A DNA stretch of 64,000 bases from IMG/VR virus record IMGVR_UViG_3300024999_000029, positions 1-64,000 of that record; one strand, given 5' to 3'. Shown one piece after another: positions 18,522-26,671 of this stretch (its first letter is position 1; each line of letters starts with the position of its first letter). The notes beneath the pieces were generated by a model. It saw only the letters and a program-made list of their open reading frames with translations, was not told the DNA's origin and searched no databases. The stretch comes from a virus. The position numbers and the translations under genes were made by a program.

Positions 18522-18752
18522 CTATAATATTGATTCTGCCTCTGCTTCAACTTCTTCTGGCAATAGTTCCTCTTTGACTTCTTCAATTTTATCTACTATA
18601 TATTTAGCGTTTTCATGCTTACCGTCTTTATTAATTTTGGTTACACCCATAAATATTCTAACTGCTGATAATTCATTTAATGCTTCAACCAAAGTTGTTC
18701 TAGTCATTGGATTATACCTAGTTTTTTCTGTGTAAGTGATGTTAAATTTCAT
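18522..18752 (-). CDS. Hypothetical protein
   Basis: 76 residues with an acidic C-terminus (EELLPEEVEAEAES). GGAG precedes the ATG. It sits between the methyltransferase and the replication genes. Function unknown. Confidence 0.65.
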   Translation of the reverse strand: MKFNITYTEKTRYNPMTRTTLVEALNELSAVRIFMGVTKINKDGKHENAKYIVDKIEEVKEELLPEEVEAEAESIL

Positions 18753-18803
18753 ATTCTTCTCCTTTAAGTTTTATATTTTTTGTTTCAACATGAAATGAAA
18801 ATT

Positions 18804-19601
18804 TTATTGAAATATTGATTTTTGTAAGCCTACTCCTGCAAGGGTTTCACTTTTCACAATTATTTCTAGTATGCGATTTTGAGCAATTTTATAGTAATTT
18901 TCATCTAATTCAAACCCTATGTAATTTCTGCTTGTATTTAAGGCGGCAATAGCAGTTGTTCCTGAACCTATACAATTATCTAAAACCGTTTCACCTTTGT
19001 TTGTGTAGGTGTTAATTAGCCATTCGCACAACTCTACTGGCTTTTGAGTAGGGTGCAAAGATATTGATGGATGAGGTTTTGAAAACTCTAATATAGATGT
19101 CGGGAATTTCATATCTCCTTTAGTTTCAACACATTTGAAATCTCCATAATTATTATTTTGCAAAACAGCATCATTCATCTTGCCCACAACACTACCTTTT
19201 TTATGACACGGATTACCTTTAATCTTTTGTGGATTATATATTGGTTGTTTTTTATAAAATACCATTATGTCCTCATGTTCCCTTAATGGCTGTTTATTAG
19301 CGTTTAAAAATCCACTTGATAAAACTTTCTTCCATATCAAATTATATCTATGTATTTTTTTGTTTGACAACATTGTCTCTGCAGTAAATTTATCTTGACC
19401 AAATAAAACTATTGCTCCATTATCTTTAATAATCCTTTCATACTGCTCCCATAGTAGTTGATAAGAAATTATTGTATCCCACTTGTTTTTTGTAGTTACT
19501 CCATAAGGTAAGTCACAAAGAATCATATCTATTGATTTATCGTCTATAAGTTTCATACCTTCTAAACAATCTTGTTTATATATCTTGTTTAACTTAATCA
19601 T
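18804..19601 (-). CDS. DNA adenine-type methyltransferase (beta order)
   Basis: 265 residues. The catalytic motif DLPYG (residues 30-34) comes first and the AdoMet-binding NCIGSGTTAIAA near 212 comes last, the order of beta-class N6-adenine or N4-cytosine methyltransferases. No restriction partner is adjacent, so it is probably a solitary enzyme that shields phage DNA or marks it for regulation. The last codons overlap a copy of the dispersed 26-base repeat, giving ETLAGVGLQ near the C-terminus. Confidence 0.88.
   Translation of the reverse strand: MIKLNKIYKQDCLEGMKLIDDKSIDMILCDLPYGVTTKNKWDTIISYQLLWEQYERIIKDNGAIVLFGQDKFTAETMLSNKKIHRYNLIWKKVLSSGFLNANKQPLREHEDIMVFYKKQPIYNPQKIKGNPCHKKGSVVGKMNDAVLQNNNYGDFKCVETKGDMKFPTSILEFSKPHPSISLHPTQKPVELCEWLINTYTNKGETVLDNCIGSGTTAIAALNTSRNYIGFELDENYYKIAQNRILEIIVKSETLAGVGLQKSIFQ
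18826..18850 (+). repeat. Dispersed 26-base repeat, copy 1
   Basis: Core GCCTACTCCTGCAAGGGTTT, inside the 3' end of the methyltransferase gene. It matches five other copies at 19846, 25323, 36690, 51942 and 59384 (consensus RCCYACTCYCGYAAGGGTT). Confidence 0.6.
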
Positions 19602-19655
19602 TTATGCCTCACTATTTTATATTTTAGTTCATTAAGATAAAACGAGAATTTTGTG

Positions 19656-19796
19656 TTAATCTATAGTAATAAAAGCCATTGCCGACATTAAAAATGCTAC
19701 TCCAATTTCAACTTTATTAGGGTTATACCCAAAAAACAATGCAGTAAATAATCCTAGCCAATATACAATAAAAAATACATTTAAAAATTTTCTCAT
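19656..19796 (-). CDS. Small two-helix membrane protein
   Basis: 46 residues with hydrophobic segments at about 5-23 (FLNVFFIVYWLGLFTALFF) and 30-45. AAAGGAG precedes the ATG. No family recognised. The size would fit a small phage membrane effector, but that is only a guess. Confidence 0.55.
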   Translation of the reverse strand: MRKFLNVFFIVYWLGLFTALFFGYNPNKVEIGVAFLMSAMAFITID

Positions 19797-19837
19797 TTCT
19801 TTCTCCTTTCTATAAAAATCCGATTTCATTGAGATTT

Positions 19838-20071
19838 CTAATTTTCAAACCTTACTCCCACAAGGGTTTCAAATTCGGTAGTAATTTTAATTTTCACAAT
19901 TTCATACAAATATGCTACATCTATATTATTTCTATAATCCAATGCGTCTTCATAATTATTATAAAAATATGCTTTATTTATATTTGTTGTTGGACAGCCA
20001 TACTCATTTAGATATTCATTTTCGCCAATATATTTAATAGCATATTTTACTTCTTCTGATTTTTCTTTCAT
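19838..20071 (-). CDS. Hypothetical protein
   Basis: 77 residues starting MKEKSEEVKYAIKYIGENEY. The C-terminus ETLVGVRFEN is written by a copy of the dispersed repeat, paralleling the methyltransferase tail, so the repeat has probably replaced the native end. AAGGAG precedes the ATG. Confidence 0.65.
   Translation of the reverse strand: MKEKSEEVKYAIKYIGENEYLNEYGCPTTNINKAYFYNNYEDALDYRNNIDVAYLYEIVKIKITTEFETLVGVRFEN
19846..19875 (+). repeat. Dispersed 26-base repeat, copy 2
   Basis: Core CCTTACTCCCACAAGGGTTT at the 3' end of a coding region, same orientation as the copies at 18826, 36690 and 51942. Confidence 0.6.
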
Positions 20072-20086
20072 TATTTTCTCCTTCGT

Positions 20087-20296
20087 TTAGCAGGTTACTT
20101 TTGTAGTATAAGCATTTAGGTCATTTGGCGTTTTATAATAAATGTTGTCTTGGTATGGGAATGTCGGATAATTTGGGTAACTTAGATAAAATGGGTATAT
20201 GACATTTTTATTATCTTCAAATTCCTCTGTTGTCGTTGTTTCTCTTATTAATTTCCCTTCGTTATCATATTCTTTAATGTTGGTTACTTTTTTCAT
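20087..20296 (-). CDS. Tyr/Pro-rich small protein
   Basis: 69 residues. The N-terminal half is charged with a TTTTEEF stretch, and the C-terminal half is aromatic and proline-rich (YPFYLSYPNYPTFPYQ). Strong AGGAGG. No known family. Confidence 0.6.
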   Translation of the reverse strand: MKKVTNIKEYDNEGKLIRETTTTEEFEDNKNVIYPFYLSYPNYPTFPYQDNIYYKTPNDLNAYTTKVTC

Positions 20297-20340
20297 AGCT
20301 TCCTCCTTTTATATTTAATTTAAACGAAAGTCTTATTTTA

Positions 20341-20748
20341 TTAACCGTTTCTACCTGCACCATATCCTGAATCAATATCTGCAAATCCATTATCCACATT
20401 TACAGCATTTATGGCTTCAATTATTCCATCAGAAAAATCACTATAATCAACATCATAATCAGGTTCACCATCTGACTCATCAATATCATCACCATCACCA
20501 AAAAATATAAAATCAGAATCAATATTTTCTTTAACATAATTTTCTGATGGCGTAAGATCCACTCCTGCCCAATCATATTCAAATAATCTACTACTTTTTA
20601 TCTCTGATAAAAGCTCTTCTCCTGTATATGTGTCATATCCATATTTATCTATTATTGGTTGTGCCTTTTCTTTATCTTTGACCCTTGCAAATACAGCTAT
20701 AAAACTACTAGAGCTTGAATTTGTTACAAAATCTGTGCGTATTTTCAT
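20341..20748 (-). CDS. FVTNSSSSS-leader protein 4 (last in operon)
   Basis: 135 residues. It begins MKIRTDFVTNSSSSSF, shared almost exactly with the three genes upstream, and then diverges to an acidic body ending in a glycine-rich GFADIDSGYGAGRNG. Its start overlaps the preceding stop as ATGA. The five serines use mixed TCN and AGY codons, so the peptide rather than the D​NA is conserved. It is transcribed after the radical SAM gene at 22719. A leader recognised by that enzyme is inferred. Confidence 0.75.
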   Translation of the reverse strand: MKIRTDFVTNSSSSSFIAVFARVKDKEKAQPIIDKYGYDTYTGEELLSEIKSSRLFEYDWAGVDLTPSENYVKENIDSDFIFFGDGDDIDESDGEPDYDVDYSDFSDGIIEAINAVNVDNGFADIDSGYGAGRNG

Positions 20749-21203
20749 ATGTTTGTTCTCCTTTTATATTTCATAAATTTATGCCAATTAGTAAATTTAC
20801 TTCTTATTTCATCCATGATTTTATCTTCACTTAAATCAAATTTGTTAAAAACATATTGTATATATTCGCTATCATATAACTTCCTTCTGCGCTTGTTAGC
20901 CTTTTTAACTTCCGCAAACACTTCATCTCTTGTGATTTCTCTGGTTTTTAATAAATAGTCTGCCATTTCGCTTTGAGAATACATTGTAAAATTACAAATT
21001 GGACAACTTTCTTCTGCTATAAAATAACTATCTTCTTCATCATTTTTATAATTTTCCAGCAAATGCTCTTCGCAAAACGAGTGTTCGTTTACACATCTTC
21101 TTAACCACTCTGGAAAATCCCATGTTGTTTCTTCATCTCCGCATATTTCACAAATATAACTCGAACTACTGGAATTTGTAACAAAATCTTTTCTGAATTT
21201 CAT
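20745..21203 (-). CDS. FVTNSSSSS-leader protein 3, zinc-finger body
   Basis: 152 residues. It begins MKFRKDFVTNSSSSSY. The body has CEICG, C-x-EEH and CPIC pairs that resemble a RING-like or treble-clef zinc module, then a basic helical tail. The last codons (MKYKRRTNI) are written through the spacer and SD used by the next gene, with a four-base overlap. Same leader as its neighbours but no other similarity to them. Confidence 0.75.
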   Translation of the reverse strand: MKFRKDFVTNSSSSSYICEICGDEETTWDFPEWLRRCVNEHSFCEEHLLENYKNDEEDSYFIAEESCPICNFTMYSQSEMADYLLKTREITRDEVFAEVKKANKRRRKLYDSEYIQYVFNKFDLSEDKIMDEIRSKFTNWHKFMKYKRRTNI

Positions 21204-21634
21204 TATTCGTCCTCCAAAATTATAAAATTCTCTTTATCTTCGGCAAGTTCATGTATCATATTTGAACAATATGTATCATTATGATCTACGCTTTTCCTTA
21301 AAATTGTAAACCCATCTTCGATATATTTGCTTGCATTATTATATAGTTTTGATAAATACTCATCGTCTTTTATTATTTTTTCAACTGTGTCGCAGTTTCT
21401 CCATCCATAATAATCAATAAAGTACTTATTCCACTCTTCTTTTGTTGAAATTTTTTCTCCTGCTGTTGTATCATTATCTCCCTCTGTAAACAAAACCTTT
21501 TCAATCAATCTTGAATAATTATTCAAAAACGGATATTTTTTAATTGTTTCTTCATCAATTTGTGGTAATTCTTTATACGCAACCACGAAACTACTTGAAC
21601 TACTATTAGTCACGAAATCACTTCTTATTTTCAT
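21203..21634 (-). CDS. FVTNSSSSS-leader protein 2
   Basis: 143 residues beginning MKIRSDFVTNSSSSSF. The body is acidic, mixed alpha/beta, ending ENFIILEDE. Serine codons AGT AGT TCA AGT AGT differ from those of its paralogues. GAGG precedes the ATG. Function unknown. Confidence 0.75.
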   Translation of the reverse strand: MKIRSDFVTNSSSSSFVVAYKELPQIDEETIKKYPFLNNYSRLIEKVLFTEGDNDTTAGEKISTKEEWNKYFIDYYGWRNCDTVEKIIKDDEYLSKLYNNASKYIEDGFTILRKSVDHNDTYCSNMIHELAEDKENFIILEDE

Positions 21635-21636
21635 AG

Positions 21637-22026
21637 TTACCTCCTCTGATCACAATAACCGAAAGTATATGGTATTTTATATTTATTTTCAAAAACATCT
21701 TCAACTAAAGACCAATTAAATCTACAACAAGTATTATTATCAATTACATAAAATTGTTGTTCTTCTGGAAGATTTGTGTCTCCATAATTATCTTTATTAA
21801 TTTCTTTGCCTGTTTTTACAAACAATGAACAGCCAATATCTTCATTGTTTAATATCCTTGAAATATTAAAATCCTCATCAATCTCTTCTTTGGTAAGCCA
21901 ATCATATGTTTTGTAATAAAAATCTTTAAATGCTCCATTAAATAAATCTTCTAAACTAATATTTTTAGCGGATATAATAAAACTACTTGATGATGAATTA
22001 GTTACAAAATCCTGCCTAATCTTCAT
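21637..22026 (-). CDS. FVTNSSSSS-leader protein 1
   Basis: 129 residues beginning MKIRQDFVTNSSSSSF. This start, after AGGAG, is chosen over an ATG eight codons earlier because it aligns the leader with the three paralogues. The body is mixed and ends YTFGYCDQRR, with a CC pair near residue 108. The start lies inside the HNH gene upstream by about ten bases. Confidence 0.75.
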   Translation of the reverse strand: MKIRQDFVTNSSSSSFIISAKNISLEDLFNGAFKDFYYKTYDWLTKEEIDEDFNISRILNNEDIGCSLFVKTGKEINKDNYGDTNLPEEQQFYVIDNNTCCRFNWSLVEDVFENKYKIPYTFGYCDQRR

Positions 22027-22726
22027 ATAACCCTTTCTCCTCTCTATCACTAAATTTAAATGTCCACCCTTTATGTTGTTTTCTTTTACCTTTTAAACAA
22101 TCAGATACATTAGAATTAATTAAGTCATTTTGCCTACAAAATTCTCTAACATTTGTAAATGTAAAACTTTCATTACTTGGAGATATGGCGATTATTTCTT
22201 TTAATTTATTGGTAAAATTACAATTTATATAGTTTGTAACCCATATACATGTATCTTTACTATAAACTTTGTTATTACTACCCATTTGTTTGATATCTTT
22301 ATCTAGTTGTAATAGATGTTCATTAAAGAGTTTTTCATTATATTCTTCTATTTGTTTTATATCTTTAATAAAATTCTCAAAACATAACCACTCTTGACAA
22401 ACAGTTACTCCTTTTTCGCCATATCTTTCATAAGTTGGATGGATTTTATTGTAACATCTTGTAAGCATTGATTTCCAAATAGAATATTCATGAGGATAAT
22501 CTTTTTTATTATGACATCCTAGATAACCCACTCCTACTACTGTGGGATAATTTTTATCAACAATATGCCCTTTATTTATTTGAGTAGAATTTGCATACGC
22601 TTTATATTTTGTTTTTATAAATTCTACTTCATAAATAAGATTCCTGTTTTTATCTTTATCTATTATTTGTAACACAATAAATTCTCCACTTCTATTGCTT
22701 GAATATACTTTTCCAACTTCAACCAT
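22016..22726 (-). CDS. HNH-type homing endonuclease, paralogue of 11588
   Basis: 236 residues. The N-terminal GKVYSSNRSGEF and YPTVVGVGYLG match the layout of the protein at 11588, followed by YSIWKSMLTRCYN, YGEKGVTVCQEWLCF and a degenerate catalytic block QLDKDIKQMGSNNKVYSKDT. It lies between the radical SAM gene (8-base overlap) and the first SSSSS gene, so it may be a later insertion into that operon. Confidence 0.78.
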   Translation of the reverse strand: MVEVGKVYSSNRSGEFIVLQIIDKDKNRNLIYEVEFIKTKYKAYANSTQINKGHIVDKNYPTVVGVGYLGCHNKKDYPHEYSIWKSMLTRCYNKIHPTYERYGEKGVTVCQEWLCFENFIKDIKQIEEYNEKLFNEHLLQLDKDIKQMGSNNKVYSKDTCIWVTNYINCNFTNKLKEIIAISPSNESFTFTNVREFCRQNDLINSNVSDCLKGKRKQHKGWTFKFSDREEKGLYED

Positions 22727-23804
22727 TATAAAAATTCCTCTCTATTCTATTACATAATGTAATCTCATTTACAAATGGGCATCCTCCACCACAACTATTT
22801 CTATCTACACATTTTTTGCATGAATATCTCAAACTATTTCTAAATCCTTCAAAAATACCGCTATTCCATGCTTCTTTAATCGTATATTTATTTAAGTCTA
22901 CAAGCCATTTGCTATCTTGATTACCAAAAGAACAAGGCATCATATTCATTTGTGCATCTATGTAGGCTGAATATCTCGCTCCTTCACAAAAATCCATGCT
23001 ATCCCTATTAATTTTTTCTGTGAAATTAATAATTCCACTACAAGAGCAGCTATCAAAACCAATTTTAAAGTCTACATTATTATCATCTATGAGTCTAAAA
23101 AATTCTTTTACTCGCTCATCTCCTACTTTTAATACATTTTCTTGACTTCCTAGCCCAACAGGCTTATGCATTAGGAATATAACTGCATTAATGCCTTTGT
23201 CAAAACTATTATTTCTTAATTTATTTATTGCTTCGTTTATTGTATTACTTCCTAGCACATAATGAATATTGACCTTCATCCCAGAATCTATAAACATTTT
23301 GATTGCTTTTCTTGTGTACTCACTACGATATTCACTTACAGCCACAGCCCCACAATATTGTTTAGTGATTCTTACTTCTTCATCAGTTAACCCCAATCCA
23401 GAAGTAGTATAATTAGGAATAATATTATTTTCTCTGCAATATTTTACGAACTCTTCAAATTGTTCATGCTTATTAACATCTCCTCTACCACCGAGAGCCA
23501 CCTGAAATGAATGTCCTTTTAATTGGTTAATGATAGTTTTGAAATTTTCTAATGTCATATTGGGTTTTTGAATATGTAATCCATCTTGATAGCACTCAAT
23601 ACCACTTTTAACACACAATCCTGATAATCCATGTATACACGTTGACATGATTCCAATATCCACTAATTCAGGCAGATAGCTCATAAAAGGATCAATTCCA
23701 GTATCCTCACCTTTTTCATTTATGACACCAGACCTCATATAGAATCCAGTTTTCGGATTAAACATTGATATAAATTTATTTTTCTTATCAATTTTTTTAA
23801 TCAT
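22719..23804 (-). CDS. Radical SAM/SPASM-type enzyme
   Basis: 361 residues. Cys56, Cys64 and Cys71 (CIHGLSGLCVKSGIEC) give CX7CX6C, not the classical CX3CX2C. The barrel includes QVALGGRGDVN and NYTTSGLGLT. The C-terminal part has a SPASM-like set: PCSFGNQ, then CKKCVDRNSCGGGCPF and LC. SPASM enzymes usually modify ribosomal peptides or protein maturation partners. The four SSSSS-leader proteins downstream are the obvious candidate substrates. GAGGAG precedes the ATG, and it is the first gene of its operon. Confidence 0.85.
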   Translation of the reverse strand: MIKKIDKKNKFISMFNPKTGFYMRSGVINEKGEDTGIDPFMSYLPELVDIGIMSTCIHGLSGLCVKSGIECYQDGLHIQKPNMTLENFKTIINQLKGHSFQVALGGRGDVNKHEQFEEFVKYCRENNIIPNYTTSGLGLTDEEVRITKQYCGAVAVSEYRSEYTRKAIKMFIDSGMKVNIHYVLGSNTINEAINKLRNNSFDKGINAVIFLMHKPVGLGSQENVLKVGDERVKEFFRLIDDNNVDFKIGFDSCSCSGIINFTEKINRDSMDFCEGARYSAYIDAQMNMMPCSFGNQDSKWLVDLNKYTIKEAWNSGIFEGFRNSLRYSCKKCVDRNSCGGGCPFVNEITLCNRIERNFYNG

Positions 23805-23854
23805 TTATATCTCCTCTTTTTTATATTTTTGATAAAAAGCACATTTGATTTAAT

Positions 23855-24052
23855 TTAATTAGTATATTCATAATGAGAAACATCACAATATCCATGTATT
23901 AGTATTTCATTAAAACTCTTATCTGCATTTTCTGGCGTGATCATATGTGCGGTATATACTCCATTACTTGTTGTAAATAATAATAATTTGCTTCCTTTGG
24001 GATGCGTAACTTTTATACAAGAATAAATTTGTTCGTTAAACTTAACTCTCAT
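23855..24052 (-). CDS. Hypothetical protein
   Basis: 65 residues, beta-rich (KLLLFTTSNGVYTAHMI). Strong GGAG before the ATG. It is transcribed just upstream of the radical SAM gene and may belong to that operon. Function unknown. Confidence 0.6.
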   Translation of the reverse strand: MRVKFNEQIYSCIKVTHPKGSKLLLFTTSNGVYTAHMITPENADKSFNEILIHGYCDVSHYEYTN

Positions 24053-24080
24053 ATCCTCTCCTTTCTATCAAATACATGTT

Positions 24081-24491
24081 TTAAATTATATTGTTAATCT
24101 TACCTTCCACGCTAAAACAATTTCTATCATGCTCGTTTGGAGAAATTGTACAATTATCTAAGTTCATATGTATTGGAACTTGAATTTCCTTATATCCATA
24201 TCTCTTTGACCATTTTTTATTTATTCTTTTAGATTTGTGTTTTTTAGCCTGAACCATAACTACTCTTGTTCCGTTAGCTTCAATATTATAACCTCTTTGA
24301 TTATTTCCAAGTAATTTTTCTAGATCTTCGGGAGAGAATCTGCAACTTCCCATAGTCATTGTAAAACTTGGTTTCCAATCAACAGACATATTCGTTTCAA
24401 TTGATGGATTGATAACTTCAACAGATTCCAATACCTTTTCTCCTGTTGCTAGATTTATTAAACTAAGAGTGCCGTTTTTAATTCCAAACAA
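24081..24491 (-). CDS. Hypothetical basic beta-rich protein
   Basis: 136 residues starting with TTG eight bases after GGAG. Residues 85-110 are basic (KKHKSKRINKKWSKRYG). No family recognised. Confidence 0.6.
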   Translation of the reverse strand: MFGIKNGTLSLINLATGEKVLESVEVINPSIETNMSVDWKPSFTMTMGSCRFSPEDLEKLLGNNQRGYNIEANGTRVVMVQAKKHKSKRINKKWSKRYGYKEIQVPIHMNLDNCTISPNEHDRNCFSVEGKINNII

Positions 24492-24531
24492 TTTTTATTC
24501 TCCTTTCCGTAAAAGAGTTATTTTAAAGCAA

Positions 24532-24768
24532 TTATTCTTGTGGCATTTCATAAATTACAACTAACTGACAGTAATCAGCGGGGCATATGTCTGACAATGT
24601 TTCTTGTATTTCATCTACTACTTCTAATGCTCTTTTTTCTGTCTTATATTCACCAAGCAATATGGAAAATTCTCCATCTTTAAGTGTTCCTATTTTAAGA
24701 CCATTATCGGTAATAGCTACCGAATTTACATTTAGTAAAGCCTTTCTGTTTTTAGTTCTTATCCACAT
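24532..24768 (-). CDS. Small conserved phage protein
   Basis: 78 residues. The pattern MWIRTKNRKALLNVNSVAI and GEYKTEKRALEVVDEIQ is one I associate with a widespread Firmicute phage family of unknown role. AGGAGG precedes the ATG. Confidence 0.7.
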   Translation of the reverse strand: MWIRTKNRKALLNVNSVAITDNGLKIGTLKDGEFSILLGEYKTEKRALEVVDEIQETLSDICPADYCQLVVIYEMPQE

Positions 24769-24797
24769 TATTGCTCCTCCTTCCGTAAATGACGATT

Positions 24798-25109
24798 TTA
24801 TCTAAGTTCAAAACAATAATAATCACATATAATTTTTATATTTTCACTGATTGCTTCTGTTTCATCATAACAATCAATTGACCAATGAATATCAGAGCAA
24901 AATTCTTTTAAGTCCTCAAACATATATTCATAAGCAAATAATATTTCTTTAACATCAAAGTCAGCCAATAGCTCTTTATATGATTGAGTTATTCCCATTA
25001 GTGATTTAATAGCATCAATAATTTGTCTTTCATCGGTGACAGACATATTTTCTGTGTCTATTTTGAAATTACTATAATCTTCATAATTTCGGAACATTAA
25101 AACTCTCAT
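24798..25109 (-). CDS. Hypothetical protein, possible paralogue of 52882
   Basis: 103 residues, beginning MRVLMFRNYEDYSNF. The protein at 52882 begins MRLLMYSEFEDSRNY and also continues with an AIK.L helix and an acidic C-terminus, suggesting paralogy. Function unknown. Confidence 0.65.
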   Translation of the reverse strand: MRVLMFRNYEDYSNFKIDTENMSVTDERQIIDAIKSLMGITQSYKELLADFDVKEILFAYEYMFEDLKEFCSDIHWSIDCYDETEAISENIKIICDYYCFELR

Positions 25110-25138
25110 AATACATCCTTTCTAAGTCAAATAGCTTT

Positions 25139-25279
25139 TCACTGAACTTCAATTTCCTCAATAGATAAACTAGCAACATCAGATCTAAGTGCTTCATTTT
25201 CGATATAACTCAAAGCCTTTTCTAAACTATCATAAATTGCAAGTATTTGACCATATTCCCAAACTAAATAAACTTTCAA
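25139..25279 (-). CDS. Small hypothetical protein (TTG start)
   Basis: 46 residues, MKVYLVWEYGQILAIYDSLE and on. AAGGAG lies eight bases before a TTG, and no ATG is available. This V-W-E-Y-x-x-I-x-x-I-Y-D-S-L-E-K-A pattern is common in phage miniproteins. Confidence 0.6.
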   Translation of the reverse strand: MKVYLVWEYGQILAIYDSLEKALSYIENEALRSDVASLSIEEIEVQ

Positions 25280-25322
25280 GGCGAATTCTCCTTATAAAAT
25301 ATGCGTTTCATCGTGTTTCTTA

Positions 25323-25350
25323 AATTTGTAACCCTTGTGGCTGTAGGGCT
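25323..25350 (-). repeat. Dispersed 26-base repeat, copy 3 (inverted)
   Basis: Minus-strand core AGCCCTACAGCCACAAGGGT, intergenic, opposite in orientation to copies 1, 2, 4 and 5. Confidence 0.6.
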
Positions 25351-25367
25351 GTAGCATTAGCCATCTT

Positions 25368-25775
25368 TTATATTTTCACTATATTAACAATTTGTGTAGC
25401 ATAATATTTATATTTTAAGTTTGTACCCTCATTCAATCTTTCTACTAGAGATTCTTGGATTTTTTCAATTAAATCGCTGGTTATTTCTTCATCTATATAG
25501 ATGATCGTATTAAACAAATCTGGATTCTCATCACCATACGCTGCATAGGCTATAAAATATTTCTGTTCCATACCTACTCCTTTCAATGATATCTCTAATT
25601 TATTGTAATTTTTACCGCACATTGGACAAAAGTTAATTTTAATATCTGATAATTCTAACTCATCGTCGGCAATTAAATTACCATTTCCATCAATATAAAC
25701 ACCTTCACTGCCGTTGCCCATTAAATAATCTCTTGAATCTACATCTACGCTACAATATACACATATATCTTCCAT
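25368..25775 (-). CDS. Hypothetical zinc-binding protein
   Basis: 135 residues from the ATG that follows AAGGAG. CVYC near residue 5 and CPMCGKNY near 50 form a probable zinc site, followed by a beta/alpha domain. Similar small phage proteins exist but the function is unknown. Confidence 0.65.
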   Translation of the reverse strand: MEDICVYCSVDVDSRDYLMGNGSEGVYIDGNGNLIADDELELSDIKINFCPMCGKNYNKLEISLKGVGMEQKYFIAYAAYGDENPDLFNTIIYIDEEITSDLIEKIQESLVERLNEGTNLKYKYYATQIVNIVKI

Positions 25776-25805
25776 AAAATATCTCCTTTCCATAAAATGC
25801 AAGTT

Positions 25806-26054
25806 TCAAAGTATTAAATCATCAATAACTCCGCCAGTAAGCTCAAATCTATCGCAATTATTTAAGTTGGAGCAGCATATTTTATACATAAGATCATCTT
25901 CCAAACTACTTTTTGCATGTTTGCATCTAAAACTAGGGTATACTGGACAAGGCAATTCTTCAAAAACTAGTTTCACTGGCTTGCTATCTGAAGGTTCATA
26001 TATAATGTAAGTCATATTTTCATCCATTAACAAACCTAAATCCTTGTCTTTCAT
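25806..26054 (-). CDS. Hypothetical cysteine-containing protein
   Basis: 82 residues from the ATG after AAGGAG. Four cysteines in the second half (PCPVYPSFRCKH, ICCSN, NCDRF). Function unknown. Confidence 0.6.
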   Translation of the reverse strand: MKDKDLGLLMDENMTYIIYEPSDSKPVKLVFEELPCPVYPSFRCKHAKSSLEDDLMYKICCSNLNNCDRFELTGGVIDDLIL

Positions 26055-26091
26055 ATCTCTCTCCTTCCAATAAATCACAATTTTTATATAA

Positions 26092-26448
26092 TTATTTGCC
26101 TACCATTTGTGATAATTGTTGTAATATATTTTGTATAGCAAAGTATTGCGGGTTCACAAAAGCAGTTATTGTATCTTGAAGATTGATTAAAATTACTACT
26201 GTTGGAGCTATTACCCCTATAAATGGAAGCAAACAAATTATCAGATACTCTGGATCACCCTCTCCTTCTTTCCATACCTTTATAGTTAATTTCCAAGATA
26301 TAATGGCAACAATTACTCCAAAAACCATCAATAATATATTTGTAATTCCGACAACATAAGATTGTTTCACAAACAATGGATATAAATTATCAACCGTAGT
26401 TCCTAACTTTATCGCAAGTTCTTTTAACATTTCTAAAAATTTATCCAT
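26092..26448 (-). CDS. Two-helix membrane protein
   Basis: 118 residues with two hydrophobic segments at about 32-55 (YVVGITNILLMVFGVIVAIIS) and 68-90. A holin is possible, but no lysis enzyme is adjacent, so only a membrane location is supported. GGGAG precedes the ATG. Confidence 0.6.
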   Translation of the reverse strand: MDKFLEMLKELAIKLGTTVDNLYPLFVKQSYVVGITNILLMVFGVIVAIISWKLTIKVWKEGEGDPEYLIICLLPFIGVIAPTVVILINLQDTITAFVNPQYFAIQNILQQLSQMVGK

Positions 26449-26459
26449 TTCTTTCTCCC

Positions 26460-26642
26460 TTATCTTATTATATTTTTAATTATTAACATTTCTTTATCTT
26501 CAAATTCCACAATAACTTGATGTTCGCACTCATCACATTCATGTAAATCTTCTGAAAACTTACCTTTATACGGGCAATACTGCTTCCAATTCTTCTTTGT
26601 CATAACTATTTCGCATAAATGACTGTGTGGTATGTATTCCAT
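26460..26642 (-). CDS. Small cysteine-rich protein
   Basis: 60 residues from an ATG after GAGAGGTG. Cysteine/histidine clusters SHLC, YCPYKG and HECDECEH suggest a zinc site. Function unknown. Confidence 0.6.
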   Translation of the reverse strand: MEYIPHSHLCEIVMTKKNWKQYCPYKGKFSEDLHECDECEHQVIVEFEDKEMLIIKNIIR

Positions 26643-26671
26643 TACAAGCACCTCTCAATAAAACCAATTTT

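Noticed and set aside
26092-26448. Holin
   Set aside because: Two membrane helices fit, but there is no adjacent endolysin and the sequence matches no holin family I know, so only a membrane call is made.
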